Positions 16,153 to 23,552 are shown, counted from the stretch's first letter. The stretch is DNA of 39,150 bases from CANKHJ01 sp035556495 (GCA_035556495.1 DATMEW010000172.1:1-39150); one strand, 5' to 3'. Notes: a model not told the origin generated them from the sequence alone. Numbers and translations are program-made.

Positions 16153-17052
16153 TTATCCTCCCGGAACCACTGCAAGGGGGCGGTGGGTGATGGTTTTCGA
16201 AAGTGGCTTGCGGCGCGCGGGGTCTGCTTCGCCGGCCTTTGCGGGGTCGGATCCGGCGTCGGCTTTCGCGGCGCGGCTGCGGTCGAACAGAACGATTTCG
16301 CTCAGGACGGAAAGAGCGATCTCCTCCGGCGTCCGCGCCTTGATCTCGATGCCGGCGGGCGCGCGAATCCGCGCAAGCGCCGGCCGGTCGAAGCCGGCCT
16401 GCTGGAGGTAGGACCGGATCAGGCCCGCGCGCTTGCGGCTCGCGACCAGCCCGATATAGCCCACCTCCGTTCCGAGCAGGCGCTGAAGCGACTGATGGTC
16501 GCCGCGGTGCTGCGTCGCCACCACGACGAAATCCTCCGCCGCCGGCGTCAGCTTTTCATAAGCGGCATCGTCGGTGAAAACCTCCGAGGCGTCCGGAAAG
16601 CGCTCCGGCGAAGCCATGGTGTCATCGACGATGACATCGAAGGCCATGAACGCGCCGAGCCGGCTGAGGCTTTCCGCCACGCGGCCATGGCCGAGAATCC
16701 AGAGGCGCGGCCGCGGGATGTAGGGCTCGACATAGATCTTCATGGCGCCGCCGCAGGGCATGCCCGCGCCGAGTACCTCGTCGTCGAGATCCACCGCGAG
16801 GGTTTGCGGTGTTCCGGTGTCGAGGCATTCGAGGGCGGCATGGGCGACGGTCGATTCCGCACAGCCGCCGCCGACCCATCCGGCCATCACGGCGCCTTCG
16901 GCATCGAGAACGGCCTTGTCCCCCGCATGCGCGGAGGTCGATCCGGTGGCCTCGATGACGATGGCAAGGGCGTATCGCTGGCGGGCCGCCGCCAGTTCCG
17001 CGGCGATGCGCAGCACATCGGCCTTTTCGGAATCCGGATGGGGCTTGGTCAT
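16153..17052 (-). CDS. XdhC/CoxI family protein
   Basis: A 299-residue protein of the XdhC/CoxI family, whose members help sulfurate and insert molybdenum cofactor into xanthine-dehydrogenase-type hydroxylases. The N-terminal XdhC_CoxI domain (about 10-110) shows EATGSTSAHAGDKAVLDAEG, GWVGGGCAE (58-66) and GMPCGGAM (97-104). The C-terminal Rossmann domain (115-275) shows WILGHGRVAESLSRLG (118-133), VVVATQHRGDH (176-186), YIGLVASRKRA (199-209) and IRAPAGIEIKARTPEEIALS. A charged tail of about 30 residues extends past the domain. ATG 17052 has GGAGG nine bases upstream; a GTG four codons earlier is possible. The stop lies one base before ctaD. No molybdenum hydroxylase subunit is in this window, so its client enzyme is unknown. 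Confidence 0.9.
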   Translation of the reverse strand: MTKPHPDSEKADVLRIAAELAAARQRYALAIVIEATGSTSAHAGDKAVLDAEGAVMAGWVGGGCAESTVAHAALECLDTGTPQTLAVDLDDEVLGAGMPCGGAMKIYVEPYIPRPRLWILGHGRVAESLSRLGAFMAFDVIVDDTMASPERFPDASEVFTDDAAYEKLTPAAEDFVVVATQHRGDHQSLQRLLGTEVGYIGLVASRKRAGLIRSYLQQAGFDRPALARIRAPAGIEIKARTPEEIALSVLSEIVLFDRSRAAKADAGSDPAKAGEADPARRKPLSKTITHRPLAVVPGG

Positions 17053-17169
17053 CGCGTCGTTCACCTCCGCCTTGCTGGGTGCAGCGGGCAGCGATGGTCT
17101 CGCTGCGGCGGGCTGTCGTGCCGCAGTGTCGCGCGCTTTAAGAGTGCAAACAAATGAAATTAACGAGTA

Positions 17170-17182
17170 TATTGATGCAATA
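17170..17182. promoter_or_regulatory. LysR-type T-N11-A box in the xdhC/LysR divergent region
   Basis: TATTGATGCAATA is a perfect dyad (TATTG and CAATA around ATG) with exact T-N11-A form, the core of LysR-type binding sites. It lies 34 bases before the LysR-family ATG and about 118 bases before the xdhC-like ATG, in the only AT-rich stretch of this divergent region. That is the normal place for a self-regulating LysR protein controlling a divergent operon. Confidence 0.6.
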
Positions 17183-17215
17183 ATTTTGCTGAATCGGAAG
17201 CCGGAGACACCCGCT

Positions 17216-18094
17216 ATGGATATCGAGCTTGCGCGGACCTTTCTGGAGATCGTCAGGACGCGCAGCTTCGTGCGCGCGGCAGAACAACTGAATGTGAGCC
17301 AGACGACCGTGAGCGCCCGGATCCGCAGCCTTGAGGAGCGGCTCGGCCGGCCGCTGTTCATCCGCAACAAGAACGGTGCGTCGCTGACGCCGGCGGGCGA
17401 GCAGTTCCTGCGCTATGCGCCGATGTTCGTGCAGCTATGGCAGCGCGCGCGCCATCAGGTCGCCGTGCCGCCGGGGCGGCGCGCGGTGCTCACGATCGGC
17501 GGAGAGCTGAGCCTCTGGCATCCCTGGATGATCGAGTGGCTGCACTGGATGCGCAAGGCCGCGCCCGATGTCGCGTTGCGGGTCCAGGTCGATGTACCCG
17601 AGAGCCTGGCCAGCCAGGTCTCGACCGGCGCGCTGGACGTCGCCGTCATGTATGCGCCGCAATACCGTCCCGGCGCGCGGGTCGAACTGCTGCTGGAGGA
17701 GAAGCTGGTGCTCGTAACGACCGATCCGGACGCCAGAGGGATTGAGCCGGACACCTATGTCTATGTCGATTGGGGGGCGGACTTCGCGCATCATCACGAA
17801 CTGAGCTTTCCGGAAGATAACAATCCGGGGCTCTATGTCGGCCTCGGTCCGCTGGCGCTGACCTACATCCTCGATGCCGGCGGTTCGGGCTATTTCCGCC
17901 AGCGCGTGGTGGAGCCTTATATCGCTGCCGGGAAGTTGCATCTGGTCGCGGGCGCGCCGAGCTTCTTCTATCCGATTTATGCCATGTGCTCCGCGCAGGC
18001 CGACGATGAGTTGATGACGCTCGCGCTCGCGGGGCTTCGCCAGCTTGCCGTGGGCGCTACGCTTGGCTCGAACGGCTATCGCATGTCTCCATGA
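17216..18094 (+). CDS. LysR family transcriptional regulator
   Basis: A 292-residue regulator. The N-terminal winged helix-turn-helix covers about 1-60: MDIELARTFLEIVRTRSFVR, then AAEQLNVSQTTVSARIRSLE and RLGRPLFIRNKNGASLTPAG. The C-terminal co-inducer domain (about 90-290) includes VLTIGGELSLWHPWMIEWL, a first strand of the ligand fold, and TGALDVAVMYAPQYRPG. It is divergent from the xdhC-ctaD-Tim44 series and a perfect T-N11-A dyad lies between, so it most likely controls that series and itself. The inducer is unknown. The ATG at 17216 gives the standard LysR N-terminus; longer in-frame readings run back through the xdhC-like gene and are rejected. Confidence 0.95.
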   Translation: MDIELARTFLEIVRTRSFVRAAEQLNVSQTTVSARIRSLEERLGRPLFIRNKNGASLTPAGEQFLRYAPMFVQLWQRARHQVAVPPGRRAVLTIGGELSLWHPWMIEWLHWMRKAAPDVALRVQVDVPESLASQVSTGALDVAVMYAPQYRPGARVELLLEEKLVLVTTDPDARGIEPDTYVYVDWGADFAHHHELSFPEDNNPGLYVGLGPLALTYILDAGGSGYFRQRVVEPYIAAGKLHLVAGAPSFFYPIYAMCSAQADDELMTLALAGLRQLAVGATLGSNGYRMSP

Positions 18095-18287
18095 ATGCGC
18101 GGCTCATAAGGCAGATCCCGCCGCTGCCTGCACCGCCACCGCCTTTGCCGGCGCCGCGAACCGAATTTAGAAGGCTTGCGTGATGCGCACGGCGACCCGC
18201 AACCTATTAAATATCAAGCTCGACTTCGAGCTAAATATATGATGATTCTCAGATAACAGTTCCACTATGCGGAGCTAGGGGGTAGCA
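18095..18287. other. AT-rich boundary between LysR gene and polysaccharide island
   Basis: The base composition changes here from the GC-rich neighbourhood to an AT-rich stretch (ATTAAATATCAAG, CTAAATATATGATGATTCTC) that begins the island. It holds a nested inverted repeat listed separately and presumably the promoter of the island's first gene. No gene is supported in it. Confidence 0.5.
18211..18238. repeat. Nested inverted repeat at island edge
   Basis: ATAT, CA, AGCTCGA, CT, TCGAGCT, AA, ATAT: a perfect 7-base inverted repeat with a 2-base centre, flanked by a second 4-base ATAT pair. It lies about 50 bases before the first island gene and could be an operator, or the scar of a recombination site. 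There is no T run downstream, so it is a poor terminator. Confidence 0.5.
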
Positions 18288-19619
18288 ATGTCGCAGCAAG
18301 TTTTGCTGCTGTGTAGTCGCAGGCCGATCATCTCCGAATTTGATATCCTCGCGAAGACCTTTGTTGAGGTCGGGATAACGCCAATATTCGTTTGTGTGCG
18401 CCCAGGCTCTAGTAAATTTCTTCAAGGACTGACGTGCGATAGCGAAATTGTTGACCTTACCCGAAAGGAACACCTGACTGGCGATGAGCAGCTTCTGCAT
18501 ATAGCCTTCGGCATGTTGCGGGTTGCCTCGCGCGCTGCCGCACGGCTTAGGTTGCGAACGTTGTCCGACTTCATGGCGACCTACGAGGCGGTTCAGCAAG
18601 GGCGATGGATGTGTCGTCGCTATTTGCGGATCAATCCAAACATCGCAGCCGTTCTTATCGCAGATGACCGGGATATTCGGCAGGATGCCGGATTCATCAA
18701 GTCGGCTGGCGAAGCTGGCATTCCGTCGATTGTTGTCCAGTTTGGCAGGGCGGACGCTTCAGCCGATTTACGCCGTCGCATGAACGACCCGAATTTCAAA
18801 GGGTCCGGTGCGATTAGATCGGCTATTTTTGCAGAAAAAGATCTTAGAAATGACCCCGTGAATGAGCGGGTTAGCTTCCTGTCATTTGGCGAGCATCTTG
18901 CTATGAGTCTCGCGGGTGCACCGCTTTCGGCGCCGTGGTCTTATGGTGGAGGCAACGCCAATTATGTAGCGGCGATCGACGCTGCCGAAGCACAAAAGAT
19001 GCTTGATGCCGGCGTGGATGAATCCAAAGTGTTTATTTCCGGACAGCCAAGCTATGACCAACTGTGGTCATCCAGAAGTCGATCTCAGGAAATTCGCGAT
19101 CATCTATATGCGGAGCACGGATTTGATCGCGCCCAACAATTAGTTATTTGCGCTCTTCCCGTTCTGGGAGAACACGGAATGTCTGCGCAGCCTGACCAGC
19201 TCCTTGATAGCGAGGTAATCTTCAGGCGCCTCAAGGAGGTCAGCAGTAACGTCTTGATTAGTTTACACCCAAGACAGCGTCTCGAAGATTACGTGCATCT
19301 GGCCGAAAGTGCCGGAGTTTCCATAGCGCGCCAGCCGCTTCGTGAGATTGTGGTTGCCGCAGATCTTTTCGTCGCATACTCGACAACCCTGCAATGGGCG
19401 TCTTTGCTGTCGATTCCAGCTATCGCGCTCGAACACTACAATCTCGGCTATCTGCTGTTCGATAATCTGCCCGGAGTTCACGTCAATACTGATATTGACG
19501 AGTTGCCTGGTCTCGCCCGGTCGTTGATGCTGAATGATCGCGGTGATCGCAATGACAGCACAGTTCTCGATGGCCAATCGTGTCGACGAATTGTCGATCT
19601 TTGCATTCGGATTAATTAG
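18288..19619 (+). CDS. Glycosyltransferase-like (GT-B/capsule type) protein of polysaccharide island
   Basis: A 443-residue soluble protein with no signal peptide. The N-terminal half has Rossmann-like strands (VLLLCSRRPIISEFDILAKT and IAAVLIADDRDIRQDAG). The C-terminal half shows NVLISLHPRQRLEDYVHLAE (about 320-340) and VVAADLFVAYSTTLQWASLL then SIPAIALEHYNLGYLLFD (about 355-395). The HPR element plus an STTLQWA/SIPAIA segment near the end recalls GT-B enzymes and epimerases that act on nucleotide sugars or polyol phosphates (UDP-GlcNAc epimerase, polysialyl- or Kdo-transferase and teichoic-type families). Next to a CMP-sugar synthetase it may transfer a nonulosonate, but this is inference. 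GCTAGGGGGTAGC precedes the ATG. Codon and base use are AT-richer than outside the island. Confidence 0.55.
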   Translation: MSQQVLLLCSRRPIISEFDILAKTFVEVGITPIFVCVRPGSSKFLQGLTCDSEIVDLTRKEHLTGDEQLLHIAFGMLRVASRAAARLRLRTLSDFMATYEAVQQGRWMCRRYLRINPNIAAVLIADDRDIRQDAGFIKSAGEAGIPSIVVQFGRADASADLRRRMNDPNFKGSGAIRSAIFAEKDLRNDPVNERVSFLSFGEHLAMSLAGAPLSAPWSYGGGNANYVAAIDAAEAQKMLDAGVDESKVFISGQPSYDQLWSSRSRSQEIRDHLYAEHGFDRAQQLVICALPVLGEHGMSAQPDQLLDSEVIFRRLKEVSSNVLISLHPRQRLEDYVHLAESAGVSIARQPLREIVVAADLFVAYSTTLQWASLLSIPAIALEHYNLGYLLFDNLPGVHVNTDIDELPGLARSLMLNDRGDRNDSTVLDGQSCRRIVDLCIRIN

Positions 19620-19620
19620 C

Positions 19621-20334
19621 GTGGCAAGGTTTGTCGGTTTGATTACGGCGCGCGGCGGGTCGAAAGGGCTGCCGGGCAAGAACATCGCCAATGTGGGTGG
19701 CCAGCCGCTTATTGCGTGGACCATAAAAGCTGCGCTGGGCAGCAGATACCTGAAGAGAACGATCGTCTCTACCGACTCCGACGAAATCGCCGATGTGGCC
19801 AAACAGTTTGGCGCGGAAGTGCCATTTATGAGGCCTGCCGATCTCGCCCAGGATAGCTCGCCGCACTCTGATGTGATTAGGCACGCCATTCTTTGGTTGG
19901 AGAAGGACGAAGGCCGCATGCCTGACTATATCGTTTTACTCCAGCCGACATCGCCATTTCGAACAGCGTTAGATATTGATGAAGCCTGCGCTATTGCCGA
20001 GCGTGACGATGCCGATAGTGTCGTCGGGGTGTCCGCGCAGAAAAGTCATCCCTATTGGACCAAAACCATGAAAGCGAACGGGCTTTTGAGTGATTTCATG
20101 CAATTGCCTCATCACTCAGAATACTGGCAGCGGCAAAAACTGCCACCTGCCTATGTGATCAATGGTGTGATTTATGTAATTCGATGTTCGCATTTCATGC
20201 GAGAAGCAACTTATTTCACGAATAAGACATTCGGCTACGTGGTTCCACCCGAACGCTCCTTGGATATCGATACGGCGTGGGATCTGAAGCTTGCAGATTT
20301 GCTGCTGAATGAGATCGTCTTGAAGGGCAAATAA
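19621..20334 (+). CDS. Acylneuraminate cytidylyltransferase (CMP-nonulosonate synthetase)
   Basis: A 237-residue cytidylyltransferase that would activate a sialic-acid-like sugar (Neu5Ac, legionaminic or pseudaminic acid) with CTP. The N-terminal ARGGSKGLPGKNIANVGGQP (about 10-29) is the CTP-binding signature. It continues with IVSTDSDEIADVAKQFGAEV, the VLLQPTSPFRT motif, and a late ERSLDIDTAWDLKLAD containing the Asp pair expected for Mg2+. GTG 19621 gives the normal family N-terminus and lies one base after the previous stop, so translation is coupled. An upstream ATG would add an unlikely leader. The sugar is not identifiable, and no synthase (NeuB/PseI type) is in the window. Confidence 0.9.
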   Translation: MARFVGLITARGGSKGLPGKNIANVGGQPLIAWTIKAALGSRYLKRTIVSTDSDEIADVAKQFGAEVPFMRPADLAQDSSPHSDVIRHAILWLEKDEGRMPDYIVLLQPTSPFRTALDIDEACAIAERDDADSVVGVSAQKSHPYWTKTMKANGLLSDFMQLPHHSEYWQRQKLPPAYVINGVIYVIRCSHFMREATYFTNKTFGYVVPPERSLDIDTAWDLKLADLLLNEIVLKGK

Positions 20335-20382
20335 GAATTGCGCACGGCCTTTCTCATGTGCATTCCCGTCCGAATCAGTTCA

Positions 20383-21393
20383 ATGATGAGCTTACGTTCC
20401 ATAGTTGTTTTTGCCACGATCATCGTTGTTTCTCTGGCAGGAGCGCTGGCGCCGAGTTACCTCAGTAGTCACTTGCCGGACCCGCCGGCTCAGAACCTAG
20501 ATGAATATCAGCTTGCGCGGAGGTATGCCGGCCAGTTGCTGTCCGGTGGTGACGACGGTCTTGTTGCGATCGGGCATGAGCGCGCTATTAAGGCGGCGAT
20601 CGCATTGGTCTCCAGGGGTGATTGCTTTCTAATCGGCTCCAGCCGCATCATGACGATTGAGCCTTCTTCATTGTCGAAGATAGCTACAGAATGCAGTGCG
20701 GCAGGATATAATCTGGGCGTCTCTGGTGGCGGCCTCGAAGACGCGATCACATTCGCAGGCCTGATCGCCGGAGCAAAATCAGTCTTTTTTGGTATCGATC
20801 ATTGGACGTTTAGATACGGTGCTGACGATCGCTTTATGGAATTAAGCTCGGCATATCACGCCGCACGCTGCCGCTTTCGAATTTCTGACTGCGAAGGCAG
20901 CAAGTCTTTACGGCGCATCTGGAGCAGCTTGCAAAATGCCGGTGGGGTGGGGCGCGAAAAATTTCGGCCGGCGTCCAATAGGACGGAAGCCCAAGCGAGC
21001 ACAAGGAAAGATGGCAGTCATGATTACTCCCAGCAGTATCGCCATGCGATGCAAAAGCATTGGGATGCTGCTCATCTGACATATAAGCTGGCGGCGCCAG
21101 GAATATCCGCCCGCGCCGTGGAAGATTTCATGCGCATGGTGCGTGCTTTGCGCCAGGACGGCATGAACGTGTATTTTCTTTTTGTGCCTTATCATCCCAG
21201 GGCGGCTGCCTGCGAGAGCATTGAGCTTTGTCTCGCCTTGGCAGAGGTTGAGAAGACCGGAAAGGATATCGCTGCCGCCTCTGGCGTGGCTTGGTGCGGT
21301 TCTTTTCGCTCCACTCTTAATGAGGACGATTTCATCAGCGATATATTTGCTGATCCCGAGCGATTGATTTTCACAAAGGAGAGCTGCAATTGA
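20383..21393 (+). CDS. Secreted or membrane-anchored SGNH-like protein of polysaccharide island
   Basis: About 336 residues. An N-terminal hydrophobic segment (SIVVFATIIVVSLAGALAPS, about 6-25) is a signal peptide or anchor, placing the bulk in the periplasm. At about 82-88 CFLIGSSRIMT resembles the GSSR nucleophile block of SGNH/DltD/AlgX-like enzymes. VFFGIDHWTF and YFLFVPYHPR follow further on. No clear catalytic Asp-His pair near the C-terminus can be assigned, so the enzyme may be inactive or divergent. It is immediately followed by, and overlaps, an acyltransferase 3 gene; similar pairs O-acetylate exported polysaccharides. The start is uncertain: ATG 20383 or 20386 is preferred, with ATG 20356 or TTG 20338 as alternatives. 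I do not recognise a named family. Confidence 0.5.
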   Translation: MMSLRSIVVFATIIVVSLAGALAPSYLSSHLPDPPAQNLDEYQLARRYAGQLLSGGDDGLVAIGHERAIKAAIALVSRGDCFLIGSSRIMTIEPSSLSKIATECSAAGYNLGVSGGGLEDAITFAGLIAGAKSVFFGIDHWTFRYGADDRFMELSSAYHAARCRFRISDCEGSKSLRRIWSSLQNAGGVGREKFRPASNRTEAQASTRKDGSHDYSQQYRHAMQKHWDAAHLTYKLAAPGISARAVEDFMRMVRALRQDGMNVYFLFVPYHPRAAACESIELCLALAEVEKTGKDIAAASGVAWCGSFRSTLNEDDFISDIFADPERLIFTKESCN

Positions 21394-22493
21394 TTGGCTC
21401 TTTCCGTTTTATGCTGGCTATCTTTGTTGTCATCTCGCACACCCGTGGTTATCCGTTCGAGAGGCTTCCCGATCCAGCGCTTAGTGCTATCGTTGCATTC
21501 TTCTTTCTGTCTGGCTTCCTGATGCCCGCAACTCTGGAGCGCAACTACGCGGGTGCTACACTCGCGAGCAAGAGTTTGCGGTATCTTGCAAATCGAGTAC
21601 TGCGCATATACCCGACATATTTTTTTGCTCTAATTCTCTTTGCTGCGGCACTCTCGTTTAATTCCGCCGCTCGGGAGATGTATTATTTTGATGCGAGGAG
21701 CATCTTACAGAACGTTCTTCTTCTGGGTTTAAATCAGAACGAGTTCTGGGGGCACAGCCAGCGCTTTATCGGCCCGGCCTGGACGCTCGATGTCGAGATG
21801 CAATATTATCTCATCGTTCCTATTCTGGTTCTGCTTGCTCGGATCGCCCCGCGCTTCATATTCTCCGCCTCTGCGCCGGTCTGTCTAGGGGCGCTTTACA
21901 TTCTTGCTTTTCCAACTGGCCGCGATGCGCTGGATCGTTCTCTGATCCCATGGGCTCCTTTCTTCATGGCTGGGTTTGCTAGTTATTGGTACCGATCGGC
22001 GCTGTCATCATGCGTTAATCCGTTTTTCCTTGCAGGTGCAGGCATTCTTCTAACTGGAACGTCTGTCGCTCTTGCTTTTGTGAGTCTGCCAGCCTCTCAT
22101 TGGGTCTTGGCGGTAGCGCTGATGGTGTGGGCGCTGTGGATCTTGCTGAAGGAGCAGCATTCGTCAGAATGGGACGTGTTGCTCGGCAATCTCTCCTATC
22201 CAGTTTTTATTCTTCACGCCGCCGTCAATACATCAGGGGTGCCGGATGCCATTGCGAATGCGCTCTGGCCCGGTTCGGTCTTGATGCTTGCGCTTGCAAC
22301 GTTGATTTTGACAATCCCACTATCCGTGCTTGCTGAACTGATCATTTCGAGGCCGATTGATCGTCTGCGCCGAATGCTGAGAGGCTCTCAGCGGGGGGCT
22401 AGACGTGAGTCGGTATCCGTCATGACAGATGTGCACAGGGAGAAGCCGAAATTGATTGGCGCAATTGAAAATAAGCTAGCGCCACTAGAGTAA
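21390..22493 (+). CDS. Acyltransferase 3 family membrane protein
   Basis: A 367-residue integral membrane O-acyltransferase with about ten helices, which transfers acetyl or other acyl groups from acyl-CoA to extracytoplasmic sugars. MIGSFRFMLAIFVVISHTRG contains the conserved catalytic His (H17). Next come the FFFLSGFLMPAT element, NRVLRIYPTYFFALI, and the mid-protein WTLDVEMQYYLIVPIL, all typical of the family. A basic tail follows the last helix. The TTG start at 21390 overlaps the previous stop (TTGA) and is strongly supported by AGGAGAG upstream. It probably modifies the surface polysaccharide made with the cytidylyltransferase product. It is the last island gene; the next 480 bases are without a gene. 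Confidence 0.9.
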   Translation: MIGSFRFMLAIFVVISHTRGYPFERLPDPALSAIVAFFFLSGFLMPATLERNYAGATLASKSLRYLANRVLRIYPTYFFALILFAAALSFNSAAREMYYFDARSILQNVLLLGLNQNEFWGHSQRFIGPAWTLDVEMQYYLIVPILVLLARIAPRFIFSASAPVCLGALYILAFPTGRDALDRSLIPWAPFFMAGFASYWYRSALSSCVNPFFLAGAGILLTGTSVALAFVSLPASHWVLAVALMVWALWILLKEQHSSEWDVLLGNLSYPVFILHAAVNTSGVPDAIANALWPGSVLMLALATLILTIPLSVLAELIISRPIDRLRRMLRGSQRGARRESVSVMTDVHREKPKLIGAIENKLAPLE

Positions 22494-22972
22494 TTTCAGG
22501 CAACCGACGACGTCAGCGTGCTCGCAAATGCGTCGGAACGAAAAGTGCCAGAGGGTTGACGCAAGCGATCGATTCGCCGGGGACTATGAGACTTTCATTG
22601 CAGCGCGAGCACGGCATATCCATAGCGCAATGATGCGCCTGTGCCGTGGCGAGACGCTGGATCAGCCACAGCTTTCGTCGTGAACACTTGCTCCGTCCGT
22701 CGGCTGCGAAGTTGCCGTTCGACGGGAACGCATCACCGGATGCGCGTGGAGGATGGTGATTATCGGTTCGGGGGACGGGCAGATGGTATTGAAACAGTAC
22801 TCTCGCCACGCTGATCGCAAGGCCGGCGGACAGGATATTCCGCCAGCCATCAAAGCCGACCGGAACAAGAACAGAACTGTAAAGCCCTGAAAACTGAAAC
22901 CCAAGATCGATGGAAATCCTGATCAAGAGAGATCCACATCAAGGGGAATCAAGAGGATAGCGATGCAGAAAG
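22494..22972. other. Gene-poor stretch between island and ssrA
   Basis: About 480 bases with no gene that I can support. A minus-strand frame (22513-22926) stays open and includes a Cys-pair segment (MDMPCSRCNESLIVPGE), but has neither a family match nor a good ribosome site, and other frames interrupt similar-looking pieces. It may be decayed sequence left at the island edge. The tmRNA 3' end lies at its right border. Confidence 0.4.
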
Positions 22973-23317
22973 GTAGTGGAGGCTTCTGTTGCCAGGTGCC
23001 TCCGAACCCCGCCTGCCGGAGCTTAACCCGTCAGGGCTTTAAGTTCGATTCCTCAAACCGCGTTACGCAGCCTGAGCAACCGGAGCATAGTTGTCATTCG
23101 CAACTACACGTATGGCCCGATATCGGTGGTACCATGCCGAGCAAAAGTCCGCCCTTTACACCCTCGTCGATCCTATTTCGCCCCCGCCGGAACCCGTCCG
23201 TGACGGGCTCTGGTGGAGGCGCCGGGTACCGCCCCCGGGTCCGAATGGCTTATTTCGACGGCCGTTTATCGCCATAGCCGGCTCGAGGCCGGCATCCCGA
23301 ATATAGGCGGGACTTCT
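22973..23317 (-). ncRNA. ssrA: Transfer-messenger RNA, circularly permuted two-piece alphaproteobacterial type
   Basis: tmRNA rescues stalled ribosomes and tags the nascent protein for proteolysis. On the minus strand the acceptor piece comes first, ending CGCCTCC-ACCA with its CCA at 23213-23211. About 25 bases of spacer follow, and the coding piece begins at about 23185 with GGGGGCGAAATAGGATCGAC. The 5' GGGGGCG pairs with CGCCTCC and puts a G-U at the third pair, the alanine identity element. The tag frame at 23101-23063 reads ANDNYAPVAQAA then TAA. A GGAGGC/GCCTCC hairpin enclosing ACCTGGCAACAGAA closes the coding piece near 22978. The T-stem CCGGG/CCCGG encloses GGCGGTA, not the TTCRA consensus. 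Outer ends are approximate. Confidence 0.95.
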
Positions 23318-23552
23318 CCAGGATAAAAGGGGCGACGTGAAGCGGCAGGGCGGGGTGGCCGAAAGGAATGAATGCCGCTCGGCTTTACCGGCGGCAGCCG
23401 CGGCGTTTCGCATCCGAGCGCGAAAAATGCCCCATTGTCTCCAGACTGTCGGTCTGGTCTGATCCGCTTCCTTTGCGCCAGCCCATACCTGTGGTATCGG
23501 CTGTCGCACAGGTGGAAGCCCCATGGGAACAATTGGGGTGGGGAACAGAGAG
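23318..23552. promoter_or_regulatory. Upstream region of tctBAC with two inverted repeats
   Basis: This 235-base region precedes tctB and must also carry the ssrA promoter on the other strand. Two inverted repeats stand out: CCAGAC/GTCTGG with 5 bases between at 23441-23457, and ACCTGTG/CACAGGT with 13 bases between at 23487-23513. Either could be the operator of a regulator of the transporter, but none is identified. Confidence 0.35.

Noticed and set aside
22513..22926. Minus-strand open frame with two close cysteines (CSRCNES)
   Set aside because: No ribosome site, no family match, and similar content is broken across other frames; kept only as part of a gene-poor stretch.
23041..23062. 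tRNA-like GTTCGATTCC on the plus strand
   Set aside because: It lies on the opposite strand inside the tmRNA coding piece and no cloverleaf can be drawn around it.
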